Shown here: positions 46,705-55,679 of the stretch, piece after piece
Layout: every line of letters begins with the position of its first letter
How positions within the stretch are numbered: the stretch's first letter is position 1
NCBI RefSeq assembly: GCF_004799755.1
Contig: NZ_SLUB01000001.1
Span: 1 to 64,000 of the forward strand
Length of the DNA stretch: 64,000 nt
Direction of reading: 5' to 3'
Source of the DNA: Bacillus timonensis
GTDB lineage: Bacteria > Bacillota > Bacilli > Bacillales > Bacillaceae_L
Notes under the pieces: model-generated
The model's database searches: none
What the model was told of the DNA's origin: nothing
What the model saw: the letters and a program-made list of their open reading frames with translations, nothing else
Program-made: the position numbers and the translations under genes

Positions 46705-46726
46705 GTGGGGAATTTCGTTTCCCCAC
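46705..46726 (+). promoter_or_regulatory. Hairpin without U-tract between mreB and mreC
   Basis: GTGGGGAA (46705-46712) pairs perfectly with TTCCCCAC (46719-46726) around a 6-nt loop. The following sequence, TATAGGTG, is not a U-tract. It could trim or stabilise an mreB message and make MreB more abundant than MreC/MreD (inference). Confidence 0.6.
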
Positions 46727-46768
46727 TATAGGTGTTGAAATTTAAAGTTTAGTTAGAGGGTGTAACAC

Positions 46769-47632
46769 ATGCCACAATTTTTTCTTAATAAGCGATTAAT
46801 TATTTTACTTGTTTGTATCATCGTTCTAGTGGCATTGATTGGATTTTCCTTAAAAGAGCGTGAAAAATTATCATGGCCGGAACAGTTTTTAAAAGATTCG
46901 GTTGGTTGGGTTCAAAGTATCTTTCATCAACCATCTCAGGCGATTGCTGGATTTTTTGATAATGTCAATCATATTCAAAACACATTTGAAGAGAACAAAC
47001 TCTTAAAGGAAAAGCTAGATTCCTATGGGAAATTAGAAGCAACCGTACAAGAATTAGAAAAAGAAAATGAAAAATTACGTGATGTTTTGAAGAAAACGGA
47101 ATCACTCGATCATTTTAATAAGATACAGGCAACGGTTATTGGACGTAACCCTGATCAGTGGCATGAAATTATCACGGTTAATAGAGGGACCAGGCATGGG
47201 GTGAAGGTTGACATGGCTGTAATCACCTCAAAAGGCCTAATTGGTAAAGTAAAACATGCAAATTCATTTACATCTACCATCCAGTTATTGAGCTCCCCAA
47301 ATCGAATCAATCGAATTTCAGCATATATTCAAGGGGATACCAAGATTATGGGACTAATCGAGGGGTATGACGAAGAAAAAGAAGCACTTTTATTTAAAAT
47401 CAATACACCAGACTCAAAAATTGAAAAGGACCAAAAAGTACTTACTTCCGGACTTGGCGGTATTTTCCCAAGTGAGCTGTATATTGGGGAAGTCATGGAC
47501 GTTGTTCCTGATGATTATGGTTTAACAAAAACAGCCTATATTAAGCCTGCAGCTGATTTTTATGAAATTGATCATGTTATAATTGTTGAAAGAACGATGA
47601 TTGTTCCAAATGAAGAGGAGGAAGAATCGTGA
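46769..47632 (+). CDS. mreC: Rod-shape-determining protein MreC
   Basis: MreC is the bitopic scaffold linking MreB to the extracellular synthesis machinery. The 287-residue protein has a transmembrane helix at about 8-27, a coiled coil at about 70-115 (KLEATVQELEKENEKLRDVL) and the beta-rich extracellular domain. It overlaps mreD by 4 bp. RBS is AGAGGGTG. Confidence 0.97.
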   Translation: MPQFFLNKRLIILLVCIIVLVALIGFSLKEREKLSWPEQFLKDSVGWVQSIFHQPSQAIAGFFDNVNHIQNTFEENKLLKEKLDSYGKLEATVQELEKENEKLRDVLKKTESLDHFNKIQATVIGRNPDQWHEIITVNRGTRHGVKVDMAVITSKGLIGKVKHANSFTSTIQLLSSPNRINRISAYIQGDTKIMGLIEGYDEEKEALLFKINTPDSKIEKDQKVLTSGLGGIFPSELYIGEVMDVVPDDYGLTKTAYIKPAADFYEIDHVIIVERTMIVPNEEEEES

Positions 47633-48138
47633 AGCGTTTCGTTCTTCCCTTTATTTTGTCCTTCATTTTTTTATTTGAAAGCAGCTTTGTGGATTTAGTA
47701 CCGGCAGACATTTTTCATAAGGAGAATGTGTATGTACCCCGGTTTTTGTTTGTCTTAATTGCATTTATTACTGTTTATTTTAATAAACCGATGGGGCTTG
47801 TTTATGGTGCCATTTTCGGTCTTCTATACGATATTGTTTACACAGAAATACTAGGAGTTTATTTATTCCTCTACACACTTATTGCCTACCTTATTTCCTG
47901 GGCAAGTCGGATTCTACAGACAAATCTCATCGTTATCTCATTTTTAAGTCTTATTGGGATTATAGCTCTGGAATTTTGTGTGTTTGGAATAAACATTGCA
48001 ATCGGAACAGCTTCTCTTTCAATAGAACAATTTCTTCAAATCCGAATTGTTCCAACCCTTCTTTTAAATAGTCTATTTTTACTAGTATTCGCTTATCCAT
48101 TTAAGAAATTACTAGGAAAGTTACATATAGAAGAGTAA
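47629..48138 (+). CDS. mreD: Rod-shape-determining protein MreD
   Basis: MreD is the polytopic partner of MreC. The 169-residue protein has about five transmembrane helices and the family pattern GLVYGAIFGLLYDIVYTEIL. It starts with GTG inside the mreC stop (GTGA), indicating translational coupling; GAGGAGGAAG just upstream serves as ribosome site. Confidence 0.95.
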   Translation: MKRFVLPFILSFIFLFESSFVDLVPADIFHKENVYVPRFLFVLIAFITVYFNKPMGLVYGAIFGLLYDIVYTEILGVYLFLYTLIAYLISWASRILQTNLIVISFLSLIGIIALEFCVFGINIAIGTASLSIEQFLQIRIVPTLLLNSLFLLVFAYPFKKLLGKLHIEE

Positions 48139-48216
48139 ATAAAGTTAAAAATTTTAAAGAATTAACAGGAAAAAAGGAGTCTTTTGTTGAAGTATATTAT
48201 CGTTGAGGTGAACGGC

Positions 48217-48900
48217 GTGAAAGGACAAAAACAACAGTATGTTACTATAAAAGGAACAAAAGACGGACTAACGTTACATCTCGATGATTCTTGTTCATTT
48301 AAAGAACTGATCTCTGACTTAGAGATTAAGCTTTCGTTGAATCAGAAACGGAATGATGATGTTCCGTTTGTTCCTGTTAAAGTGAAAATTGGTAATCGTT
48401 TTTTAACTCAAGATCAAGAAGAAGAAATACGTTCTATTATTCGAAATAAAAAACATTTAGTTGTAGATGTAATCGACAGTAATGTAATTACAAAGCAAGA
48501 AGCCGAAGAGATGAAAAAAAAGCACGAGATTGTCTCTGTTACAAAGGTTGTTCGTTCTGGACAAGTCCTCAAAGTAGATGGTGACCTTTTACTTATCGGA
48601 GATGTAAATCCTGGAGCAACTGTAATTGCAGGTGGTAATATTTTTGTTTTAGGCTCGTTACGTGGAATTGCTCATGCTGGTTTCTATGGTAGCCAGGATG
48701 CAATCATTGCAGCATCAGTAATGAAACCTACCCAACTTCGAATTGGTGATATAATGAATAGAGCACCAGACTCTATTCAAACAGAAACAAATATAATGGA
48801 ATGTGCATATGTGGACGATAATGAGACAATTGTAGTAGATAGATTGCAACAGTTAACTCATTTAAGACCTAACTTAACAAGGTTAGAAGGGGGAATCTAG
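48217..48900 (+). CDS. minC: Septum site-determining protein MinC
   Basis: MinC inhibits FtsZ assembly away from midcell and is activated at the membrane by MinD. I choose GTG 48217, six bases after GAGGTG, because the resulting N-terminus ([16 protein letters not shown]) aligns with B. subtilis MinC; TTGs at 48184/48187 behind AAGGAG are an alternative that would add about ten residues. The 227-residue protein has an N-terminal FtsZ-binding domain and a C-terminal beta-helix dimer domain ([20 protein letters not shown]). minD begins 2 bp later. Confidence 0.95.
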   Translation: MKGQKQQYVTIKGTKDGLTLHLDDSCSFKELISDLEIKLSLNQKRNDDVPFVPVKVKIGNRFLTQDQEEEIRSIIRNKKHLVVDVIDSNVITKQEAEEMKKKHEIVSVTKVVRSGQVLKVDGDLLLIGDVNPGATVIAGGNIFVLGSLRGIAHAGFYGSQDAIIAASVMKPTQLRIGDIMNRAPDSIQTETNIMECAYVDDNETIVVDRLQQLTHLRPNLTRLEGGI

Positions 48901-48902
48901 CT

Positions 48903-49703
48903 GTGGGAGAGGCTATAGTTATTACATCAGGAAAAGGTGGAGTCGGTAAGACGACTACGTCTGCTAATGTAGGCACTTCCTTGGCTGTGCTAGGGAAACG
49001 TGTGTGTTTAATAGATACAGATATTGGTCTGCGAAATCTAGATGTAGTCATGGGACTAGAGAATCGTATCATCTATGATTTAGTTGATGTTGTACAAGGT
49101 CGTTGTAAGCTGAAACAAGCGTTAGTAAAAGATAAACGATTCGATGACCATCTCTATTTACTGCCTGCTGCCCAAACCAGTGATAAAACTGCAGTAGAGC
49201 CTAGCCAAATGAAGACTTTGGTCGAAGAGTTAAAGCAAGATTTTGATTATATAATTATCGATTGTCCTGCAGGTATTGAACAAGGTTTTCAAAATGCTGT
49301 TGCTGGGGCAGACAAAGCTATTGTTGTAACAACACCTGAAATATCAGCAGTTCGCGATGCTGACCGGATTATAGGATTACTAGAAAAAGAGGAAGTGGAG
49401 CCACCACGCCTCATCGTAAACCGTATTCGAAATCATATGATGAAAACAGGCGAAATGCTTGATCTTGATGAAATTGTTACACATCTTTCGATTGATTTGA
49501 TTGGAATTGTTTCAGATGATGATGAAGTCATTAAAGCGTCCAATAGCGGTGAACCCATCGCATTAAATACAAACAGTAAAACGGCAATCGCATACCGGAA
49601 TATCGCACGAAGAATTTTAGGGGAATCGATACCACTACAGTCTCTTGAAAACGACCAAAAGGGAATGTTCTCAAAGATTAAAAAATTTTTTGGTGTACGT
49701 TAA
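48903..49703 (+). CDS. minD: Septum site-determining ATPase MinD
   Basis: MinD is a membrane-associated ParA-type ATPase that recruits MinC. The 266-residue protein has the deviant Walker A motif KGGVGKTT at residues 11-18 and a C-terminal amphipathic membrane-targeting helix (KGMFSKIKKFFGVR). It starts with GTG behind GAAGGGGG. The minCD pair ends the mre-min run, and a terminator follows. No minE or divIVA is in the window, as expected for Bacilli. Confidence 0.98.
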   Translation: MGEAIVITSGKGGVGKTTTSANVGTSLAVLGKRVCLIDTDIGLRNLDVVMGLENRIIYDLVDVVQGRCKLKQALVKDKRFDDHLYLLPAAQTSDKTAVEPSQMKTLVEELKQDFDYIIIDCPAGIEQGFQNAVAGADKAIVVTTPEISAVRDADRIIGLLEKEEVEPPRLIVNRIRNHMMKTGEMLDLDEIVTHLSIDLIGIVSDDDEVIKASNSGEPIALNTNSKTAIAYRNIARRILGESIPLQSLENDQKGMFSKIKKFFGVR

Positions 49704-49731
49704 ACCACCTTTAGCAAAGGGTGGTTTTTTT
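49702..49731 (+). terminator. Terminator after minD
   Basis: AAACCACCTTT pairs with AAAGGGTGGTTT with one bulged G around AGC, followed by TTTT. Confidence 0.9.
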
Positions 49732-50181
49732 ATGAGTAGGAAATAAGAATACAAGAAAACATACATAAGGATTAAGTCCCGAGCTTCTCAAAATGACCTT
49801 AATTGCTAGTTTTCATTACCTATTATGGAACCAAAAAAAGAGAGGATAATTTACCAACTAATGCCATCTCTACTTATTTTTAATAATAAAGTAAGGAAAA
49901 AATAATCATTTTTTAATCATAAATCATCGTTTTGTAATAATTATGCCATTTTACCTATCAGGTGAGTTATGGGTAAAACAATTGTAAATATCTTGTAAAA
50001 ACACATTTTATTGGTAATACCCCCTATAAAAATACATTTCTTTCGAAAGAATATTACTTCGTTCAAAACTCCTAATATGTCTATCACATAATAAGTAAAA
50101 AATACCAATTTCCCAATATTCAAAATATTGCAACGTAATTCGACACTTTTTCCCATTATAACAGGCTACAGTTAACGTATA
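49732..50181. other. AT-rich intergenic region before the S8 protease gene
   Basis: No gene is visible here on either strand; short minus-strand frames lack ribosome sites. The sequence is very AT-rich, especially 49850-50000, which suggests curved DNA or regulator binding. TTCGACA at 50139-50145 equals the reverse complement of the Spo0A core box TGTCGAA, and TATAAC at 50157-50162 is a possible -10, but no well-spaced -35 is present. Confidence 0.5.
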
Positions 50182-50270
50182 CCTGTACTTCTACATAATG
50201 CGGTTTTAACTGAAAATCGCGATTCCATCAGAGAGAAATGGAGAGATTCCCGAAGCATTTGGAGTACAGG
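50182..50270 (+). promoter_or_regulatory. Foldable leader RNA upstream of the S8 protease
   Basis: CCTGTACT (50182-50189) pairs with AGTACAGG (50263-50270), closing an 89-nt domain. Inside, AATGC (50197-50201) can pair with GCATT (50255-50259), CGGTTTT (50201-50207) with AAAATCG (50213-50219), and TCCAT (50224-50228) with ATGGA (50238-50242). The result is a three-way-junction-like fold with a purine-rich loop. It does not match a riboswitch class I know. It is followed by an AAGGAGGG at 50281 with no usable start and then by the real ribosome site. Confidence 0.5.
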
Positions 50271-50330
50271 AATTCAAATGAAGGAGGGACATTATTCAAT
50301 CTCTAAAACATTTAAAAGGGAGGAAGTTTA

Positions 50331-53300
50331 ATGAGGAGGAATGGGAAACGTAGGTTAACGAAGGTTGCAACTATGTTAATGTGCGCGCTTTTACTTGTGC
50401 CAAGTGTGACATCACAAGCATCTGCTCAAACAAAAGATTCTTCAATTTCCTATCTAGAAAGTAAAAAAGAAGTAACTTCCAGTAAAATTTCAAAGAGCTT
50501 ACAAGATCAATTTGCTAACGACAAAATGGTTACATTTCTTATCAAGTTCAAAGAACAGGTGGATTCTAAGAAAGTAGCAAACGAGGCTACTAAAAAAGCA
50601 AGTTTACAAAAAGCCACTGTCGCTCAAACGAAGTCTATAAAGAGAAATGCTATTGTTTCGGAACTTCGATCAACTGCAATTGAAACACAAGGAAATGTAA
50701 AGGCGTTTCTGAAAAAAGAAGAGGCTAATGGCAATGCAAAAGATATTAAATCCTTCTTCATTGTAAACGGTATGGGGGTTACTGCTACTAAGGAAGTGAT
50801 GGAAAAAATCGCATCATTCCCTGAAGTTGAGAAGGTGCTACCAAATGAAACACGTCAACTACATGCTCCAGCTAAAGTGGAGACATCGATTGCTGTTGAT
50901 TCAAAAGCAACACCGCAAAACATTGAGTGGAATATTGATCGTGTAGGTGCTCCACAAGTTTGGGAAATGGGCATTGATGGATCAGGTACCGTTGTTGCAA
51001 GTATTGATACCGGTGTTCAATGGAACCATCCGGCACTAATGGAGCAGTATCGCGGTTATGATCCTGCTAATCCAAACAATCCAAACCATCAATTTAGCTG
51101 GTTTGATGCTACGTCTGGCCAGTCTACTCCTTATGATGATATCGGGCATGGAACACATGTTACAGGTACAATGGTTGGAGCTGACCCAGATGGTACAAAT
51201 CAAATTGGGGTTGCTCCAGGTGCAAAGTGGATTGCTGTAAAGGCATTTACATCTGCTGGTGGAACAGATATTGACCTTTTAGAAGCTGGGGATTGGATTA
51301 TTGCTCCAGGGGGCAATCCGGATATGGCTCCAGATGTTGTGAACAACTCGTGGGGGGGAGGACCTGGACTGGATGAATGGTATCGTCCGATGGTTCAAAA
51401 TTGGAGAGAAGCTGATATTTTCCCTGAGTTTTCTGCAGGTAATACAACATTAACTAATCCGGGAGGGCCGGGATCGATAGCAACTCCAGCAAACTATCCT
51501 GAATCCTTTGCAACAGGGGCTACAGATATCAATAATCGTTTAGCAAGCTTCTCCTTACAAGGTCCATCACCATATCCAGGTGATATGAAGCCTGATATTT
51601 CAGCTCCAGGTGTAAACATTCGCTCTTCAGTACCTGGAAGTGGTTATGAAGGCGGATGGAACGGAACATCAATGGCAGGACCTCATATTTCTGCAGTAGT
51701 CGCTTTATTAAAACAAGCAAATGCTTCATTAACAATTGAACAAATAGAAGAAATTATCACAACAACTGCAACTCCATTAACGGACGGTACTTTCCCAGAA
51801 TCTCCAAACTTTGGTTACGGTTATGGATTGGTTAATGCATATTTAGCTGTATCCTCTGTTGCTAGTGGGCTAGGAAAAATTAAAGGCCAAGTTGCAAAAG
51901 ACGGTGTAGATGAAGAGGCTCCAACTTTTGAGCATACAGCACCGAGCGAAACGTATGCAGGTATGGAGTTACCACTTTCTATTTTTGTACAAGACAATAT
52001 AAGTATTACTTCTGTTGTTCTTCAATACCTAAATCAAGCTGGTGAATGGGCGAATGTAACCGCTAGTCAAACGACAGGTTCTTATAACGAAGGAACTTAC
52101 GAGGCAGTTATTCCAGGGGAAGAAATTTCAGTGCCTTCTGTTTCATATCGTTGGCAGGTGGTTGACTTTGGTCAAAATGATGTAACAACAGACGTTTATG
52201 AAGTCTCCGTAAAACCAGGAATTTCAGTTGGATATTCCCAAGATTTTGAAACAAATCCGGTAGGATGGTTCTCGTATGGTGCTGAAAATTCTTGGCAATG
52301 GGGAACCCCAGCGAGTGGACCTAATGGTGCGTACTCAGGTGAGAAGGTGTATGCTACAAATCTATCTGGAACGTATGCTAGTCGTGCTAATATGACTCTT
52401 GTCATGCCTCCAATAGACTTACCAGCAGAAGGCCCGGCATACCTACAATACATGAGCTGGTACAATCTTGAACGTAACTGGGATTTCGGGCATGTATTTG
52501 TTTCAACTGATATGGAAAGCTGGACACAGCTGCAACGTATCACAAATATATCTTCGGGATGGGAGTCTGCAGAAGTTGATTTATCCGACTATGCAGGTCA
52601 AAGAATTTACATTGGCTTTAACGTAACAACAGATGGAAGTGTTGTTCGTGATGGATGGTACATTGATGATGTGCGTCTTTCAAATGAGCCACTAACAGAA
52701 GGAAGTGTGGTTCAATTAGGAGTTCAGCCTACTAAAGGTGAAACCTCTGTAGATCAAAAAGAAGGGGAGAAAGTGGACCCTGCAAAAATTAAGCCTGAAG
52801 GTTCTTACATTGACATGAAGGAAGTTGATGTAGATCAAGCTAGCCCACAGGCATTACCATTATATGCCCAAGTGAGTGTTCTTGAATCAGGGCGTTCTGT
52901 TACAACTAATCCTGCTACTGGAGCATTTGAATTAATTCACGGTACAGGAGACTTTACAGTTGTTGCGGAAAGCTATGGATACCATTCAGCACAACAAACT
53001 GTAACCGTTGAGGCTGATGGTGAAGCTGTAGCAAACTTTGTGTTAGAAGAAAAAGCAAAAGGAACAGTCTCTGGTACTGTAACAAATGCAGCAACAGGTG
53101 AACCAGTTTCAGGTGCTACTTTATTACTTGTAGAAGATGCAAATATAACCCCTGTTGAGACAAATGAAAATGGTCAATATGCACTTACAGCTTATGAAGG
53201 TACGTATACTGTTCGGGTAATGGCGCCTTCTTACTACAGTGATTCATTTGAAGTTGTTCTTGAAGGAGATGGATCGTTAGAACAAAATGTGGAGTTGAGA

Positions 53301-54719
53301 CCATTCATCGGTTATCCTGGGGAAATTGGTTATGATGATGGTACTGCGGAAAATGCTCGTGCGTTCTATGATGCAGGAAATGGCTGGGCTGTGAAAATGT
53401 CTTTAGGAGAAGGTCATGATACTGCACTCGTAACAGGAGGACTTTTCCGTTTCTGGGATACTTCATGGCCAACACCAGGAGGTACTGATTTCAAAGTAGA
53501 GGTTTGGGATGCAACTGGAACAGATGGTGCTCCAGGTAAAAAACTAGCTGGACCAATCGATGCAACAGCGCTTCGTACGGGCGAATGGACAAATGTTGAC
53601 CTAGCAGCCGAAGGAATCATTGTAGAAGGAGACTTCTATATGGTATACATCCAGACAAACCCAAATCCTAATGCTCCTGGACTTGCAACTGATGAAGGTG
53701 GTGAGTATTCAGGTCGAAGCTGGCAGTTTGTTGGAGGTGGATGGTCATTAGCACCAGAAGATGAAGGTAACTATATGATTCGAGCTACAGTCAATTATGA
53801 AGTAACAGCGCCAACTATTACTTCACCAGTAACAGGATCATTTACAAATAATCCGAACGTGACAGTTGAAGGAAAGGCTGCTCCTACAACAACTATCCAT
53901 GTATTTAATAATGGTGAAGAGGTTGCGACAACCAATACAACTGATGAAGGTACGTTCACTGTAGATGTTGAATTACAAGTTGGTGAAAATTCATTAACGG
54001 CCAAGGCATCAACTGATACGGGCACAACGGACGCATCAGAAGCTGTTGTTGTAGTCCTTGATCAAACAGCGCCTGAGTTAGCCATCATTAGTCCAGAAGA
54101 TGGCTTAAAGACAAATAAAGAAGCTGTAACGGTTACAGGTACTGTTCAAGATGAGAATATTGATACAGTCACAGTGAATGGTGAGAGTGCGACAATTAAA
54201 GATGGAAGCTTTTCAAAGCGTATCCTAGTGGATAATGGTGAAAATAACATTGAAGTAGTGGCATCTGACAAAGCGGGTAATACAACTCAAAATCAAGTTA
54301 CTGTATTTGCTAAATTTGGCGAATTAACGATCGCAGATCTAAAACCTGCAGAGGATGTGAAATTACAATCTGGTGAGAGTGTGAAGATTGAATTCACTAG
54401 TGAACCAGGACTTACTGCATCCTACGCAATTCGTTTACCGTTAACAAATACAGCTGGTCTTAGTAATGTTACGGAACTTCCTCTCCAAGAGGTCTCGCCT
54501 GGTGTCTATGAGGGATACTGGACAGCAGTTTCTAGTGTAGTCGCAGATGGTGCTGAAATCGAGGTAATCGTGAGAGATGAGTTTGGTAACGAAGCTCGAC
54601 AACTAGCTACAGGTAAGCTAATTATTAATGTTCAAGAAGATGATGGAAAACCTGGAAAAGGCAAACCAGGCAAACCAGGCAAACCTGGTAAGCCGGATAA
54701 ACCAGGTAAGAATAAATAA
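50331..54719 (+). CDS. Large secreted subtilisin-family protease, bacillopeptidase F-like
   Basis: This 1462-residue extracellular serine protease resembles bacillopeptidase F (Bpr). A Sec signal peptide ends near residue 32 (SQASA), an I9 inhibitor-type propeptide covers about 55-180, and the S8 catalytic domain follows with D226 (SIDTGVQ), H273 (GHGTHV) and S447 (GTSMAGPH). After it come a MAM-like/adhesion segment (about 620-790), carboxypeptidase-regulatory-like repeats (about 900-995), a lectin-like domain and Ig-like modules (about 1150-1330). The C-terminus is a basic Gly-Pro-Lys repeat tail (PGKPGKPGKP). It is inserted between minD and spoIVFA, where B. subtilis has nothing. Strong GGGAGGAAG site; own terminator. 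Confidence 0.92.
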   Translation: MRRNGKRRLTKVATMLMCALLLVPSVTSQASAQTKDSSISYLESKKEVTSSKISKSLQDQFANDKMVTFLIKFKEQVDSKKVANEATKKASLQKATVAQTKSIKRNAIVSELRSTAIETQGNVKAFLKKEEANGNAKDIKSFFIVNGMGVTATKEVMEKIASFPEVEKVLPNETRQLHAPAKVETSIAVDSKATPQNIEWNIDRVGAPQVWEMGIDGSGTVVASIDTGVQWNHPALMEQYRGYDPANPNNPNHQFSWFDATSGQSTPYDDIGHGTHVTGTMVGADPDGTNQIGVAPGAKWIAVKAFTSAGGTDIDLLEAGDWIIAPGGNPDMAPDVVNNSWGGGPGLDEWYRPMVQNWREADIFPEFSAGNTTLTNPGGPGSIATPANYPESFATGATDINNRLASFSLQGPSPYPGDMKPDISAPGVNIRSSVPGSGYEGGWNGTSMAGPHISAVVALLKQANASLTIEQIEEIITTTATPLTDGTFPESPNFGYGYGLVNAYLAVSSVASGLGKIKGQVAKDGVDEEAPTFEHTAPSETYAGMELPLSIFVQDNISITSVVLQYLNQAGEWANVTASQTTGSYNEGTYEAVIPGEEISVPSVSYRWQVVDFGQNDVTTDVYEVSVKPGISVGYSQDFETNPVGWFSYGAENSWQWGTPASGPNGAYSGEKVYATNLSGTYASRANMTLVMPPIDLPAEGPAYLQYMSWYNLERNWDFGHVFVSTDMESWTQLQRITNISSGWESAEVDLSDYAGQRIYIGFNVTTDGSVVRDGWYIDDVRLSNEPLTEGSVVQLGVQPTKGETSVDQKEGEKVDPAKIKPEGSYIDMKEVDVDQASPQALPLYAQVSVLESGRSVTTNPATGAFELIHGTGDFTVVAESYGYHSAQQTVTVEADGEAVANFVLEEKAKGTVSGTVTNAATGEPVSGATLLLVEDANITPVETNENGQYALTAYEGTYTVRVMAPSYYSDSFEVVLEGDGSLEQNVELRPFIGYPGEIGYDDGTAENARAFYDAGNGWAVKMSLGEGHDTALVTGGLFRFWDTSWPTPGGTDFKVEVWDATGTDGAPGKKLAGPIDATALRTGEWTNVDLAAEGIIVEGDFYMVYIQTNPNPNAPGLATDEGGEYSGRSWQFVGGGWSLAPEDEGNYMIRATVNYEVTAPTITSPVTGSFTNNPNVTVEGKAAPTTTIHVFNNGEEVATTNTTDEGTFTVDVELQVGENSLTAKASTDTGTTDASEAVVVVLDQTAPELAIISPEDGLKTNKEAVTVTGTVQDENIDTVTVNGESATIKDGSFSKRILVDNGENNIEVVASDKAGNTTQNQVTVFAKFGELTIADLKPAEDVKLQSGESVKIEFTSEPGLTASYAIRLPLTNTAGLSNVTELPLQEVSPGVYEGYWTAVSSVVADGAEIEVIVRDEFGNEARQLATGKLIINVQEDDGKPGKGKPGKPGKPGKPDKPGKNK

Positions 54720-54733
54720 GAATAAATAGTAGA

Positions 54734-54770
54734 AAGAAGGATGTGGTTTTTATCCACATCCTTCTTTTTT
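54734..54770 (+). terminator. Terminator after the S8 protease gene
   Basis: AAGAAGGATGTGG (54734-54746) pairs perfectly with CCACATCCTTCTT (54754-54766) around a 7-nt loop, followed by TTTT. Confidence 0.95.
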
Positions 54771-54837
54771 ATAGTTAATTTAAGCAGATGTTCTCAATAA
54801 CAATCATCGAATTTAATAGATAAAAAGCTTCATGCTG

Positions 54838-54866
54838 TCATATCTAAAGTCCTTCAGTCATAAACT
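54838..54866 (+). promoter_or_regulatory. Sigma-E promoter of spoIVFA-spoIVFB
   Basis: TCATATC at 54838-54844, a 14-bp spacer and CATAAACT at 54859-54866 match the sigma-E consensus (TCATATT, 13-15 bp, CATACAMT) at six of seven and seven of eight positions. The B. subtilis spoIVF operon is known to be transcribed by sigma-E in the mother cell. Confidence 0.82.
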
Positions 54867-54902
54867 TGTACAAATAATATGGACAAGGAATGATGTGAAA
54901 AT

Positions 54903-55679
54903 ATGAGTAATCGAGCAAACGAAATTAGAAGGCGGATTGAAAAAAGAAAGCGTGCGAGATACTCCACCTCTGTTACTCCCCGAAAAGCTACACCTCCCTT
55001 TTTAGCAAGTGATGAGGAACGATATGGAGGAAGTACATACTCATCTTATGATGGTGGACCAGGAGAAGGAGGGCATCCACTGTTTCGTAAGGAAGTTTTC
55101 CTTTTTAAAATATTGCTTTCTGCAATACTTGTATTATCAATCGGCATTATATTTAAAAACCAGTCCCCGAAATTCGAGAATGTGAGGCATTTTGTATCAA
55201 GTACGATGGAGACAGAATTTCAATTTGCTGCTGTCACTGAATGGTATAAAGATACTTTTGGTAGTCCGCTTGCATTGATCCCAGTCAATCAAAATAAAGA
55301 GGAAAGTAACACTGCAACTAAAGGTAAATATGCTATTCCCGCGGCCGGAAAAGTGACCGAAACCTTTGAAGCGAACGGTCAAGGAGTTATTGTTGAAACA
55401 GATAGCAAGGTTGTAGAATCTATGAATTCAGGTTATGTAAAAGAGGTTTCTGTTAAGGGAGAACTCGGAAAAACAGTAGTCATCAAGCATAGTGATGGGT
55501 CCGAAACCTGGTATGGAAATTTAGGTTCAGTTGATGTCAAACTTTATGATTATGTGGAAAAAGGGCAGGAAGTTGGAAAGGTTGAAGAACCAGAGGGTGA
55601 CAAAAAAGGATCCTATTATTTTGCAATAAAGCAAGGTGAAACATTTATTGATCCGATACAGGTGATAAAATTTGAATAA
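54903..55679 (+). CDS. spoIVFA: Stage IV sporulation protein SpoIVFA
   Basis: SpoIVFA is the membrane regulator that holds SpoIVFB (and BofA) in an inhibited complex until SpoIVB cleaves it. The 258-residue protein has a basic cytoplasmic N-terminus, one transmembrane helix (about 65-84) and a degenerate LytM/M23-like domain (about 140-258) on the intermembrane-space side. The zinc-binding residues of active M23 peptidases are not conserved. It overlaps spoIVFB by 8 bp. Confidence 0.94.
   Translation: MSNRANEIRRRIEKRKRARYSTSVTPRKATPPFLASDEERYGGSTYSSYDGGPGEGGHPLFRKEVFLFKILLSAILVLSIGIIFKNQSPKFENVRHFVSSTMETEFQFAAVTEWYKDTFGSPLALIPVNQNKEESNTATKGKYAIPAAGKVTETFEANGQGVIVETDSKVVESMNSGYVKEVSVKGELGKTVVIKHSDGSETWYGNLGSVDVKLYDYVEKGQEVGKVEEPEGDKKGSYYFAIKQGETFIDPIQVIKFE

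Noticed and set aside
49732-50181. Small genes in the AT-rich gap before the S8 protease
   Set aside because: Frames on both strands are short, AT-driven and lack ribosome binding sites.
50182-50270. Assignment of the protease leader to a T-box, SAM, c-di-GMP or c-di-AMP riboswitch
   Set aside because: The conserved core motifs of these classes are not present; only generic base pairing is seen.
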